Shown piece by piece: positions 17,083 to 25,204 of a stretch of 55,984 nucleotides of DNA (position 1 is its first letter; each line of letters opens with the position of its first letter). The DNA is from DASPOF01 sp035626155 (GTDB taxonomy: Bacteria > Desulfobacterota > Binatia > Binatales > Binataceae). The translations under genes and the position numbers were made by a program. The notes beneath the pieces were generated by a model. The model made no database searches. It worked only from the letters and a program-made list of their open reading frames with translations, and was not told the origin of the DNA. The stretch covers positions 1-55,984 of the forward strand of contig DASPOF010000084.1 of NCBI GenBank assembly GCA_035626155.1. Reading direction: 5' to 3'.

Positions 17083-17802
17083 TCAACTGATCCAGCCCCG
17101 ATCCTGGAATCTGATTTTCAACTGATTCGCAATCTCGTCCGCCGTCGCCTTGGCACGCGCGTCAATGGTATTTCTGCCGCTTGCCTCCCCAAGAACTTTA
17201 AGGCTGCCGATCACGATCAGGCCTATCGGATTACCGGTCGCTATGGTCACCGCGGCCGGCACGATAGCCCCTGGGGCTTTATTTCCCGACGAGCTGAGCG
17301 TCCCAGACCCGAGTTTGCGCAAGCCTTGCGGGGTCATCACATAACCCTCGACGACCGTGTCCATCTCCGCGGCTCCGTACCCGAATCCGATGACGAAGCG
17401 CTTGAGTGGCCCGCCGCTTTGGACGGAGACGAGATAACCGCGGATCACACCGTCGCCGATTCCCACCTGCGATCCCGGCCCGCCATGTGCGGCCGAGAAT
17501 CCCATCGCCTGAATATCCTCGATGAGCTTGTCGGCGATTAACGCGCCGAGCCGCCGGCTGGTTTCGAGCTGTTCGGCGGTAGGTGGAGTGTCCGGCGCGC
17601 TGATGTCATTGCGTATGGCAGAATCTGCGGGGATTTGCGCCGGATCGCCGACGAAATCATAGACCCAGATCTGATTGGGGCGCGCGACGGGGGTGTAGGC
17701 CATCGGCGTCTGCTCGGTAACCTTCGTTGAGGCGCATCCGGCCAAAATGGCCAGGCCGAAAACAAGCGACACTATACACGCTCTGGACTTAATCGTAATC
17801 AT
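17083..17802 (-). CDS. DUF4410 lipoprotein
   Basis: A 239-residue lipoprotein with a clear lipobox (LAILAGC, Cys at residue 23), so predicted membrane-anchored on the periplasmic side. The mature part (VYDFVGDPAQIP near the start, then LIEDIQAMGFSAA and EGYVMTPQGLRKLGSGTL) matches the DUF4410 family, common in proteobacteria and without an established function. A glycine/valine-rich hydrophobic stretch near residues 175-205 resembles a glycine-zipper-like segment and may associate with membrane. It lies 72 bp downstream of the receptor-like gene on the same strand and could share its transcript. Confidence 0.78.
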   Translation of the reverse strand: MITIKSRACIVSLVFGLAILAGCASTKVTEQTPMAYTPVARPNQIWVYDFVGDPAQIPADSAIRNDISAPDTPPTAEQLETSRRLGALIADKLIEDIQAMGFSAAHGGPGSQVGIGDGVIRGYLVSVQSGGPLKRFVIGFGYGAAEMDTVVEGYVMTPQGLRKLGSGTLSSSGNKAPGAIVPAAVTIATGNPIGLIVIGSLKVLGEASGRNTIDARAKATADEIANQLKIRFQDRGWIS

Positions 17803-17874
17803 AAATCGCTCCTATCGCGGCTGGACTGTATAAGTGAATTCTCAAGAATTCCAACAAGGACAAGCCAGTGTATT

Positions 17875-18987
17875 TTACGGCGCAGTCCCGAACCACTTCT
17901 TATAGAGCTGCTCATAAGTGCCGTTCTCGCGCAGCGCAAGCAACGCGCCGTTGACCTTTCTGCGCAAGGGGCTGTTCAACTGAAAGGTAAAGGCAAGAGG
18001 TGATACGTTGAACTCGGGGCCCACCACCTTGACGAGTCCGTCGCCTTCGTGCGCTGCGTAGTAAAGAAGAGCTGGCGCATTGAATACAACGGCGTCCACC
18101 CTTTTGTCGAGCAGCGCCTGATAACTTTGGTCCAAAGTGGGAAATCCTCGTACCTGCACATTGTGCGCGAGAAGATACTCGGCAGCGTTGCTGTTTGCGA
18201 TTGTGGCAACCTGTTTGCCGGGCAAATCCTCCGGTCCATTGATGGTTCCCTGAATCTGCCGCACAGTCAGCGTCGTTGTCAATTGAGCGGTATAGAAGGC
18301 GACGAACACGACTCCGGCGAACATCCACAAGAGCGCAAAAATGCGCGCAAGCCAGTGCGCCGGAAATCCCTGGACCTGCGATACCAGCGCCGAAGCCGCC
18401 CAGGCCATCGCCTGGAAAATTCCCGGAAAATACTTCTTGCTTTCGATGACTCCGCTATCGCGCCGGCGTTCGAGCAGCCAGATGATGTGCGCCGGGATCA
18501 ACACCATCAAAAGCGCAATTCCGAGCCATACAAATATCATTGGCGAAAACAATAACTGCAGGAGTCCCTGCCAGGGCGCGACAGTCCCACCCGCCCCTCC
18601 GGTCTCGCGCACCATGATCTGCAGCCCGGCTTCGACGATCGGATAGGAGAAGTCGAAATCCGCATCGCGAGCCGCGGTTATTATCACCGGCGAGACGATG
18701 AGGTCGCTTTGCCCGGACCTCATCGCAGCCTCCAAAGCTTGTGCGTCGGGAACGATCTGATAGCTGGTGTCCAATTTCAACCGCGCGGCGATTGCGTTCC
18801 ACACATCGATGCTGAAGCCCGCCAGTGCGCCCTTCCGTTCCATTACGAACGGGGGATAGGGCGCAGCGAGTGCACGAATCTGAGGCGAGCTATTCTGTGC
18901 TTCGGCAAACGGAGCCAGCGAAACCGCAGCCACCAGCGCGACCGCGCATCCGAGCTGAATCTTCCAAATTTTATGGGCGCCTCTCAT
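17875..18987 (-). CDS. Glutamate-receptor-like ligand-gated channel protein (solute-binding domain split by a pore)
   Basis: A 370-residue exported protein. After a signal peptide (cleavage near AEA|QN, residue 30) comes the first lobe of a family-3 solute-binding domain (residues 37-130), interrupted by a membrane module: TM1 at about 148-171, a re-entrant pore segment at about 188-206, and TM2 at about 214-236 that ends in YTAQLTTTLTV. The second binding lobe (about 255-366) follows. This S1-TM-P-TM-S2 order is the bacterial ionotropic glutamate receptor layout, and the YTAQLTTTLTV block parallels the SYTANLAAFLTV gate of animal receptors. The pore lacks TVGYG, the potassium filter of GluR0; it reads ALVSQVQGF instead. 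Ligand and ion preference are unknown. It could be annotated as an amino-acid ABC-transporter binding protein, but no permease or ATPase genes adjoin. Confidence 0.85.
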   Translation of the reverse strand: MRGAHKIWKIQLGCAVALVAAVSLAPFAEAQNSSPQIRALAAPYPPFVMERKGALAGFSIDVWNAIAARLKLDTSYQIVPDAQALEAAMRSGQSDLIVSPVIITAARDADFDFSYPIVEAGLQIMVRETGGAGGTVAPWQGLLQLLFSPMIFVWLGIALLMVLIPAHIIWLLERRRDSGVIESKKYFPGIFQAMAWAASALVSQVQGFPAHWLARIFALLWMFAGVVFVAFYTAQLTTTLTVRQIQGTINGPEDLPGKQVATIANSNAAEYLLAHNVQVRGFPTLDQSYQALLDKRVDAVVFNAPALLYYAAHEGDGLVKVVGPEFNVSPLAFTFQLNSPLRRKVNGALLALRENGTYEQLYKKWFGTAP

Positions 18988-19097
18988 TGGCGTTGGTCAA
19001 TCGTTCCAATAATCTCCAGGCTCCGGAAAGACTATGGCGGCCCCGATAAGGAAGCTTTTCCGAGACAATTTGTAATTCTAACCCTCGCGGGAAGTGT

Positions 19098-19493
19098 CTA
19101 TTCGCGAAAAATGACCGCAACCAATGCGACGATTCCGAGCATCGCGATCGACGCGGCAACGATGACGGACAGCGAGCGCGAACTGCCGCGGTATCGAGCG
19201 CCCAGTGCCCGGATGTTCTGCCGGTGTTCCAGCGTGGCAAGGGCAAGCGCGATCATCCCGATGCTAACCAATATCAATGCGAACTCGCGCGGCCCGATTA
19301 GCCAATTCGGCTGCGGGTGACCCAGGCCTTCGAGTTGAAAGAATTTGTAAATGGTGAAGCCGAAGGTTATCAGCGATGTCGAGGTTCTGATCCATGACAT
19401 CATTGTTCGCTCGTACGAAGCGCGCGTACGGGCCACATCCAGCGGGATCGAATCGTCGGCCGGCGCAATGTTCTGCTCAGCCTCATTAGCCAT
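19098..19493 (-). CDS. DUF202 (YidH-family) inner-membrane protein
   Basis: A 131-residue protein with a conserved ARTRASYERTMMSWIRTSTSLITFGFTIYKFF block, the DUF202/YidH signature, in which the Arg/Trp-rich segment precedes the first membrane helix. Three transmembrane segments are visible (about residues 38-55, 68-88 and 107-127). The family's function is not established. An AGGAAGG site lies about 10 bases before the ATG. It is followed 111 bp downstream by the leftward receptor-like gene and preceded by a small exported protein on the same strand. Confidence 0.88.
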   Translation of the reverse strand: MANEAEQNIAPADDSIPLDVARTRASYERTMMSWIRTSTSLITFGFTIYKFFQLEGLGHPQPNWLIGPREFALILVSIGMIALALATLEHRQNIRALGARYRGSSRSLSVIVAASIAMLGIVALVAVIFRE

Positions 19494-19538
19494 GGTGGGG
19501 GTGCCTTCCTCCAGAAAAATGCAGCACTTTCACACGAT

Positions 19539-19874
19539 TCACTTTTCCGATCGGGTCGCCTCGAGCTTGGTCGCAACGTTGCCCGAATACGTTACGATCA
19601 CGCGCTCGCCCCGCCGGACGCGTGTTAACTGCACCTGCTCTCCGGCGACCAAATCTACGACCTGGCCGGTTGCACCGATACGGACGGAAAATGTCCCAGC
19701 GTTGATGTCCAGCTTGATGACGCGGCCCGTCACGGTTTCGCGGTGCTGTCCAGTATCGGCTTTGGAAAAGCTCGGTGTAGGCGCCGCCTGCGGTGAGGTT
19801 TGGGCAGGTACGATGGCCGCAAATGCGAATACCGCGGTCGATGCGAACAGCAGGGCGGGAATCGCGTTTTTCAT
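19539..19874 (-). CDS. Small exported protein of unknown function
   Basis: A 111-residue protein with a clear signal peptide (MKNAIPALLFASTAVFAFAA, cleavage near PAQ|TS). The mature part contains TVTGRVIKLDINAGTFSVR followed by a basic, Val-rich beta region (VQLTRVRRGERVIVTYSG), which looks like a small OB-like or beta-sandwich fold of periplasmic proteins, but I do not recognise a named family. The ATG at 19874 starts directly at the signal peptide. It precedes the DUF202 gene by 45 bp and is probably co-transcribed with it. Confidence 0.6.
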   Translation of the reverse strand: MKNAIPALLFASTAVFAFAAIVPAQTSPQAAPTPSFSKADTGQHRETVTGRVIKLDINAGTFSVRIGATGQVVDLVAGEQVQLTRVRRGERVIVTYSGNVATKLEATRSEK

Positions 19875-20220
19875 CGTTATTCCATCGCACAAAACCGCGC
19901 CGGCGCACAATCGAATTTCCGCCCGTTATCGTCACTGCGCCTCCCAAGGAAATGGACCACAAAGAGGCCGTTGGGCAGAGGTGCGGGAACGGTTAAAGCC
20001 CAGATAGCGGCCCACCGCGGGCCGAGTGTTGTGGCCGTGTTTCCGTTGGAAGCAGCCGCCGTAGCGGCTCGACCCGATCTCTCGTCGAATTCTCTTCACT
20101 TTCTCGCGACCGCGAGCGGCCTTCCCCTTGCATTGGCTTAAGCGAAATTGCCACTGCCGAAAAAAGAAGAGTCGCCTGACGCCAGGGCCGGCTCACGAAT
20201 GTTTTAACGGAGAGATCAGC
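19875..20220. other. Divergent promoter region, small exported protein / DUF2252 gene
   Basis: About 345 bp separate the leftward small exported gene and the rightward DUF2252 gene. I see no convincing gene or strong inverted repeat. Promoters for both transcripts should lie here. The GGAGAG motif that fixes the TTG start of the DUF2252 gene sits at about 20209-20214. Confidence 0.35.
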
Positions 20221-21630
20221 TTGCGAAAAAAAGGCGAACGAGCGAGTGACCGCGCCATCGCGCGTGTGACCTCTCAGTATCGTTCCGTGGACGAGCGCCG
20301 CGCGGACGGCAAAACCTTGCGAGGTGCTGTGCCGCGCGAGGAGCATGGAGGATGGAAGGCACCCAAAGGTCGTCGCGACCCGGTTGATTTATTGATCGAG
20401 TCCAACAAGGGCAGGGTGCCGGAGCTCATACCGATTCGCTTCGGGCGGATGTTGCAGTCCCCATTCACTTTTTTTCGCGGCTCAGCTTGTCTGATGGCGG
20501 CCGATCTCGCGCACACGCCGGCCTCCGGCCTCCGGGTGCAAGCATGCGGTGACGCCCATCTGATGAATTTCCGCGGGTTTGCCACCCCCGAGCGCAAGGT
20601 CATTTTCGACATCAACGACCTCGACGAAACTCTGCCCGCACCTTGGGAATGGGATCTCAAGCGTTTGGCCACCAGCGTCGTGATCGTGGGGCGTTACCTT
20701 GGATTTTCCGAGAGCGACTCGGCACGCGCGGCCAGAGCTACGGTCCAGTCCTACCGGGAACGGATGGCTGATTACGCGTTCATGCCCGCGCTCGAGGCGT
20801 GGTACGACGCGATCGACGTCGATCGTTTCCTTAAGGCAGCGCCCGATGAGGAGGTGCGGGAGCGCGCGCAGAGAAGAATCGAAAAAGCGGGTGCGCGCAG
20901 CATCGCGCAAGACGACTTTCCGAAGCTGGCCGAGCATCGCGGAACTGCCTTCCAGATCAAGGACAATCCGCCACTAATCTTTCATCCCACGCGCCAACAG
21001 GCTCCCGGACTCAAGACACGATATGCTGAAAGCATCGCGCGCTACCGGGAATCGCTGCCCGACCACGTGCGCGTTCTCTTCGACCGCTTTCATTTTTTCG
21101 ACCTCGCGGTCAAGGTCGTCGGCGTTGGCAGCGTCGGCACTGTATGCCTGGTGGGGCTGTTCATGGCTTCCGATGACGACCCTCTTTTCCTGCAGGTGAA
21201 GCAAGCCAATACGTCGGTGCTGGAGCCCTACGCCGGCAAGAGTATCTACTCGAACCATGGCCAGCGGGTCGTGGCCGGCCATCGTCTGATGCAGGCGGCA
21301 AGTGACATTTTTTTGGGATGGACGAGGGGCAACGACGGTCGCCACTACTATATACGGCAGCTCCGCGACATGAAGATTATCGCAATCATCGAAGGATGGG
21401 ACCCGAACGTATTGCGGGCGTTCGCTGAGATGTGCGCGTGGGCCTTGGCTAAGGCGCATGCCCGCTCCGGCGATGCTGCGATGATCTCTGGCTATATGGG
21501 CTCAAGCGACACCTTTGACGACGCGGTGTGTGAGTTTGCCGTGGACTATGCCGATCAGAACCAGCAAGACTACCGAGCATTTGCCAAAGCGGTTCGATCG
21601 GAACGGATTCAAGCAGCCGTTGAATCTTAG
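20221..21630 (+). CDS. DUF2252 family protein
   Basis: A 469-residue cytosolic protein of the DUF2252 family. Diagnostic blocks include RMLQSPFTFFRGSA, the CGDAHLMNFRGF motif with conserved Asp and His, FDINDLDETLPAPWEWDLKRLA, and ARSGDAAMISGYMG near the C-terminus. The fold is distantly kinase/aminoglycoside phosphotransferase-like: the GDAHxxNF and DxNDxDE segments parallel the catalytic and metal-binding loops. No activity is established. The TTG at 20221, preceded by GGAGAG at a normal distance, is the likely start; an upstream in-frame ATG at 20128 adds a Cys/Lys-rich extension unlike the family. Its end overlaps the following outer-membrane protein gene. Confidence 0.85.
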   Translation: MRKKGERASDRAIARVTSQYRSVDERRADGKTLRGAVPREEHGGWKAPKGRRDPVDLLIESNKGRVPELIPIRFGRMLQSPFTFFRGSACLMAADLAHTPASGLRVQACGDAHLMNFRGFATPERKVIFDINDLDETLPAPWEWDLKRLATSVVIVGRYLGFSESDSARAARATVQSYRERMADYAFMPALEAWYDAIDVDRFLKAAPDEEVRERAQRRIEKAGARSIAQDDFPKLAEHRGTAFQIKDNPPLIFHPTRQQAPGLKTRYAESIARYRESLPDHVRVLFDRFHFFDLAVKVVGVGSVGTVCLVGLFMASDDDPLFLQVKQANTSVLEPYAGKSIYSNHGQRVVAGHRLMQAASDIFLGWTRGNDGRHYYIRQLRDMKIIAIIEGWDPNVLRAFAEMCAWALAKAHARSGDAAMISGYMGSSDTFDDAVCEFAVDYADQNQQDYRAFAKAVRSERIQAAVES

Positions 21631-22543
21631 AGATTCAATTCTTCTTTTCGCGCTGCGATCGATTCTACTCGCTGCATTCGTGCTAGTGGCGGCGTATGCG
21701 CCCACTATGGCTCAAACGCCCGCCCCTCCGCTGGCCGAGGAAGAGAAATTAGAGCAGGATTTCACGGACCCGCTTACAACCCTGCCGCAAGTGGTCATCA
21801 GGGACAGCTACTCTCCGGCTAACTATGGGCCCTGCACGCCGCTGGCCTGCCCCAGGAACGCCGAAACTAATCAGTTCATAGTCAGACCGCTTATCCCGCG
21901 CATACCACCGAACACGCTTCTTCCGTTTACACAGTTAGTGAGGCCGACCTTCGCATTGGTCACGGTACCAAGTTCAAGAGGTGGAACGCGAGCTGAATTC
22001 GGCGACTTGCCCTTCTTCGATATGGCAGTTCTGCCCTTGTTGGACCGGGAAGCAACAGGACTCCTGGTAGGAGTCGGACCGTCGTTGGTGTTTCCGACCG
22101 CCACCTCGAAAAGTGCCGGCCAGGGTGCGTGGCAGGCGGGTCCGGCGCTCGGAATGATCTACAGCGGTATTCCCGGCTTGCTGATCGGATTCATCGCTCA
22201 AAATCCGATCTCCTTCGCCTATACCTCGCCCAATCGACCACCGCAGAACACTTTTGAGTTGCAACCTGTCCTGGCGCTTCACTTGTGGGACAAATGGTAT
22301 TTGCGGTCGGCCGAGGCTAACTGGACGATCGGTTGGCGTCGGCATTCCTCAACGATGTTGCCCTTAAGCCTCGGGCTTGGGCGGACCATCGTCCGCCCGG
22401 GAATGCCTCCGATGAGTCTCTTCGTAACAGGACAGTGGTTGGCTTATAGGAAGTTCGCTCCGATCGCGCCACAGACGACCGTCAGTTTTGGCGTGACGAT
22501 CGCATTCCCGCAGCTTAGAGACTATTGGGCGGGAGCCAGATGA
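21620..22543 (+). CDS. Outer-membrane beta-barrel-like protein, paralogue A
   Basis: A roughly 307-residue exported protein. The hydrophobic signal segment LLFALRSILLAAFVLVAA is followed by PTMAQTPAPP, a typical cleavage region. The mature chain alternates short amphipathic strands and contains GVGPSLVFPTAT...GAWQAGPALGMIYSGIPG, a motif also present in the protein at 26801-27652, and ends in an aromatic-rich strand. This suggests an outer-membrane barrel of the transporter/neuromedin-U-annotated type; substrate unknown. The start is uncertain: a TTG at 21620 overlapping the DUF2252 stop fits the signal peptide, while in-frame ATGs at 21515 and 21548 give unusually long N-termini. Coupling to the DUF2252 gene is likely. 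Confidence 0.65.
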   Translation: MNLRDSILLFALRSILLAAFVLVAAYAPTMAQTPAPPLAEEEKLEQDFTDPLTTLPQVVIRDSYSPANYGPCTPLACPRNAETNQFIVRPLIPRIPPNTLLPFTQLVRPTFALVTVPSSRGGTRAEFGDLPFFDMAVLPLLDREATGLLVGVGPSLVFPTATSKSAGQGAWQAGPALGMIYSGIPGLLIGFIAQNPISFAYTSPNRPPQNTFELQPVLALHLWDKWYLRSAEANWTIGWRRHSSTMLPLSLGLGRTIVRPGMPPMSLFVTGQWLAYRKFAPIAPQTTVSFGVTIAFPQLRDYWAGAR

Positions 22544-23055
22544 TGAAGGTGGCGGTCTCCAGGAGCGCGGTCCTTACGGCTGTTGTGATTGCGGTCCTGG
22601 TGGCCGCGACGCCTTTTGCCGTCGCGGATTTTTTTGAGAAAGGAGAACTTTACATACTATCGCGGCGTTTCATGGATGACCTGATCGCGCGTCTCCATGG
22701 ACCCGGGCGGCTGCGATTTATCTTTCAGCCCGCGACCGCAATCGTGCTGGGTGTGCGCGACGGAGTCAAAGACGCGCATGCGGGTAACCCCCCATTCCTG
22801 TGGGGTTTGGTGTTTCGCGCGGGAGGCAGGCGGGTACTCTTAAGCAGCGCTCTCGTGTCGGTCGGCGATTTGCTAGCCATTGCGATTCTTGTGGATGCCG
22901 CTGCACAGCTCCTGATTCTTCGAATGGTTTACCCCGGCGCCGCGTTGATACTGGGTCCCGTCTTGATCGCAATTCCTTATGCGTCTTCACGCGCGCTGGC
23001 CAACCGCATCATAAGAAGGCGAGAACGTCATGTACCCGTCGTTGCAGCGCATTGA
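22540..23055 (+). CDS. Small integral membrane protein, unknown
   Basis: A 171-residue protein beginning MMKVAVSRS, whose ATG overlaps the stop of the preceding outer-membrane protein gene (ATGA). Hydrophobic segments at about residues 8-30, 100-125 and 128-150 indicate membrane insertion; the middle contains IFQPATAIVLGVRDGVKDA, a block seen in uncharacterised bacterial membrane proteins. The Arg-rich tail is probably cytosolic. With the overlaps on both sides it belongs to a DUF2252 - outer-membrane protein - membrane protein operon. I do not recognise a named family. Confidence 0.65.
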   Translation: MMKVAVSRSAVLTAVVIAVLVAATPFAVADFFEKGELYILSRRFMDDLIARLHGPGRLRFIFQPATAIVLGVRDGVKDAHAGNPPFLWGLVFRAGGRRVLLSSALVSVGDLLAIAILVDAAAQLLILRMVYPGAALILGPVLIAIPYASSRALANRIIRRRERHVPVVAAH

Positions 23056-23156
23056 TGGCAGCAGCGGGGCGATCGCTTGTAACACGCTTGCGCGCGCTGG
23101 TATTCCTCGATCAGGCGCTGACCGGTTTGCTGTTCCAAGGGGCCGCTTGCCAGTGA
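23055..23156 (+). CDS. Possible 33-residue coupled peptide or truncated gene
   Basis: The ATG overlaps the previous stop (TGATG), the pattern used by the whole upstream operon. The peptide MAAAGRSLVTRLRALVFLDQ... has a hydrophobic stretch, then stops after 33 residues. Its start resembles the N-terminus of a longer small protein, so it may be a real micro-protein or a gene cut by a premature TGA. Low confidence. Confidence 0.3.
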   Translation: MAAAGRSLVTRLRALVFLDQALTGLLFQGAACQ

Positions 23157-23308
23157 AGATCGAGGTCCTTGGGTCAAACGCTGCACTAATCGGTCGGGCG
23201 CGCCCGCAAGTTAATTCCGGTTGTTTCCGCAATGAAGTCCTCGGCATTAACCCGGAAATCTTTTCTTACTGCAGATGCTCCGGCGCCTGAGAAACAAGGT
23301 GGGCGCAG

Positions 23309-25204
23309 ATGAAAACGCAGATCCTGGCGGCGATCGGCGAGAAAGAGTTGCAACCCGCTGCGAGTTTGAACGCGGCGTTGGCGGCGAATGACCGGATTAA
23401 ATACGCCTTTTCCCTGCTGCAAACGGCCGCGGATCATGCCGAGCATCCCGAGCAGCCGGCGGTCAGCCTCAAACAGGAGCGCATCGCCTGCGGCATCGAC
23501 GAGCCGGATTTCGACACGGTCGTGGCTGGAGCGCACATGATGGGGAAATCGTGCCGCGTGCCCGGCGCTGCACGCATCGTCTCGCGAATCGCGGAAGACT
23601 TGCGTTTGATGGCCGCGCCAGTGCTCGCCTCGAAGCCGGATGAACTCGCACCGCGGCTCGATGGATTGCTCGGTGCGCTGCCTGCCGCCGCCGATGACCT
23701 GCTCGATCTCGACGTCATTTCCGCGATGACGCAGATCGCACCTGAGCGAGCCGACAGCCTGCATCGGCTGGTGATGGATTTGCACAAGCGGCTCAATGTG
23801 ATGCAGGCAGAGCTGGCCGAGGAAACAGTGGACGGCGCCGCCGCTTACAATCTGACCGAAATGGATCGCCCACTGGTCGCGGCATTCATGCGCGGGCTTA
23901 ATCGCACTGCGAAGCTGAAATTCTCGCATCCGGGCCTGGCCACCACCGCGACTCGCGCTGGTGGCCGGCTCGTAATCCAGAACGACATCGGCGCCAACGA
24001 TGCGCACGTGATTGTGATCCATGTGCGCGACTCGGCCATCAGCGTGACCTATACCGATGTGCATCCCGAGCGCCTCGCATTCTTCCAGGACATGCTGAAA
24101 CCCGTCTCGGCGGCCTGGGAAAGCAGCCGCACCGCAGTGCTGGCGACCGGCGCGCCATTCTATCTGACGACCGGGCGCATCGCGGCGCCGGACGCTGATG
24201 GCTGTCGCGCGAATCTCGAATTTCTCGGCTCACGCATCGTGTTCCTCATCGACTGGAACCGCGCACGCAAACAGTTGCGGGGATTCCTGCGGGGTCCGGA
24301 TCGCGTGGCGCTGTTGCGCTACGCAGCGGATGCAGAAATTGGGCATCGCGGCTTCCTGGAACTGGGTGGCGCGCGACTGGTTAATCAGTCGATCGAGGCC
24401 ACCGCCGGATCATCGATGCATTTCGGCGATCGTCTATGCGACGTGCTCGGCGATACGGAGGCAGTTGAATTCCTGCGCTTTGTCTTCCGGACTGCGACCG
24501 AAGGTCTCCTCAGTGGACTCTCGCACGGGCTGATTCGCGATCGTATCCGGGTGACGCTGGCCGCGCATTTCAGCAACGAGGAAAGACGGCTGTTGCGTCT
24601 CGCCAGCGACCACGCCGGTCTGATCTTCGAGATTGCCAGCCTGATCCGCGACGGGCTGACGGCGGGGCCGAATGGTATGGATCGGCGCGCCCGGCGCGCT
24701 GACCGGTTTGAGCATGATGCCGACCAGCTCGTCGTAGCGATACGCGAAACGGTTCGCCGCCGTCCGGAGTACGGTGTGTTCATCCCCCTGCTGGAAAGGG
24801 CCGACGACGCCGCGGATGAACTCGAGTCCGCGGCCTTCCTGCTCGTCCTGGGCACGCATCAAGGCAGGCCGCTGGAGGCCTTGCAGACATTGGCCGACCT
24901 GGTGGTGGAAGCCTCGCAGGAATGGATCAAGGCGCTGGGCCATGCCACGCAAATCGGCCGCGCGGCGGGCGATGCCGAGACCGAAGACTTCCTCAAGGCC
25001 ATCGACCGCGTCGCCGCCCTCGAGCACCAGGCGGACGATGCGGAGCGCGCTCTGGCGGCAACCACTGTCCAGCACGCGACGGATTTCCGTGAGTTGCATC
25101 TGTTCACGGCGATCGGTGGCAAGCTCGAGGCGGCAGCGGACGCGCTGAAGCACGCGACCTTCATCCTGCGTGAGCACGTGCTCGAGGAGATGCTCCGTGG
25201 CTGA
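23309..25204 (+). CDS. PhoU-like (DUF47) protein with long N-terminal domain
   Basis: A 631-residue soluble protein. The C-terminal 215 residues (from about 415) are all-helical and match the DUF47/PhoU-like fold: NEERRLLRLASDHAGLIFE, RRADRFEHDADQLV with its acidic-His metal-type motif, then LLERADDAADELESAA and EHQADDAERAL. The first 410 residues contain several helical and one alpha/beta part (RLVIQNDIGANDAHVIVIHV) that I do not recognise. PhoU-type proteins regulate phosphate transport or bind metals, but the partner here is the downstream PPDK-like gene, which starts at a GTG inside this gene's last codons (8-nt overlap). The two products likely act together, perhaps in phosphoryl transfer control. 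Function is inference. Confidence 0.75.
   Translation: MKTQILAAIGEKELQPAASLNAALAANDRIKYAFSLLQTAADHAEHPEQPAVSLKQERIACGIDEPDFDTVVAGAHMMGKSCRVPGAARIVSRIAEDLRLMAAPVLASKPDELAPRLDGLLGALPAAADDLLDLDVISAMTQIAPERADSLHRLVMDLHKRLNVMQAELAEETVDGAAAYNLTEMDRPLVAAFMRGLNRTAKLKFSHPGLATTATRAGGRLVIQNDIGANDAHVIVIHVRDSAISVTYTDVHPERLAFFQDMLKPVSAAWESSRTAVLATGAPFYLTTGRIAAPDADGCRANLEFLGSRIVFLIDWNRARKQLRGFLRGPDRVALLRYAADAEIGHRGFLELGGARLVNQSIEATAGSSMHFGDRLCDVLGDTEAVEFLRFVFRTATEGLLSGLSHGLIRDRIRVTLAAHFSNEERRLLRLASDHAGLIFEIASLIRDGLTAGPNGMDRRARRADRFEHDADQLVVAIRETVRRRPEYGVFIPLLERADDAADELESAAFLLVLGTHQGRPLEALQTLADLVVEASQEWIKALGHATQIGRAAGDAETEDFLKAIDRVAALEHQADDAERALAATTVQHATDFRELHLFTAIGGKLEAAADALKHATFILREHVLEEMLRG

Noticed and set aside
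17875..18987. Amino-acid ABC-transporter binding protein
   Set aside because: The domain is interrupted by two membrane helices and a pore segment, and no permease or ATPase gene adjoins.
24434..25177. Long antisense frame within the PhoU-like gene
   Set aside because: Shadow of a high-GC coding gene; no ribosome-binding site or recognisable domain.
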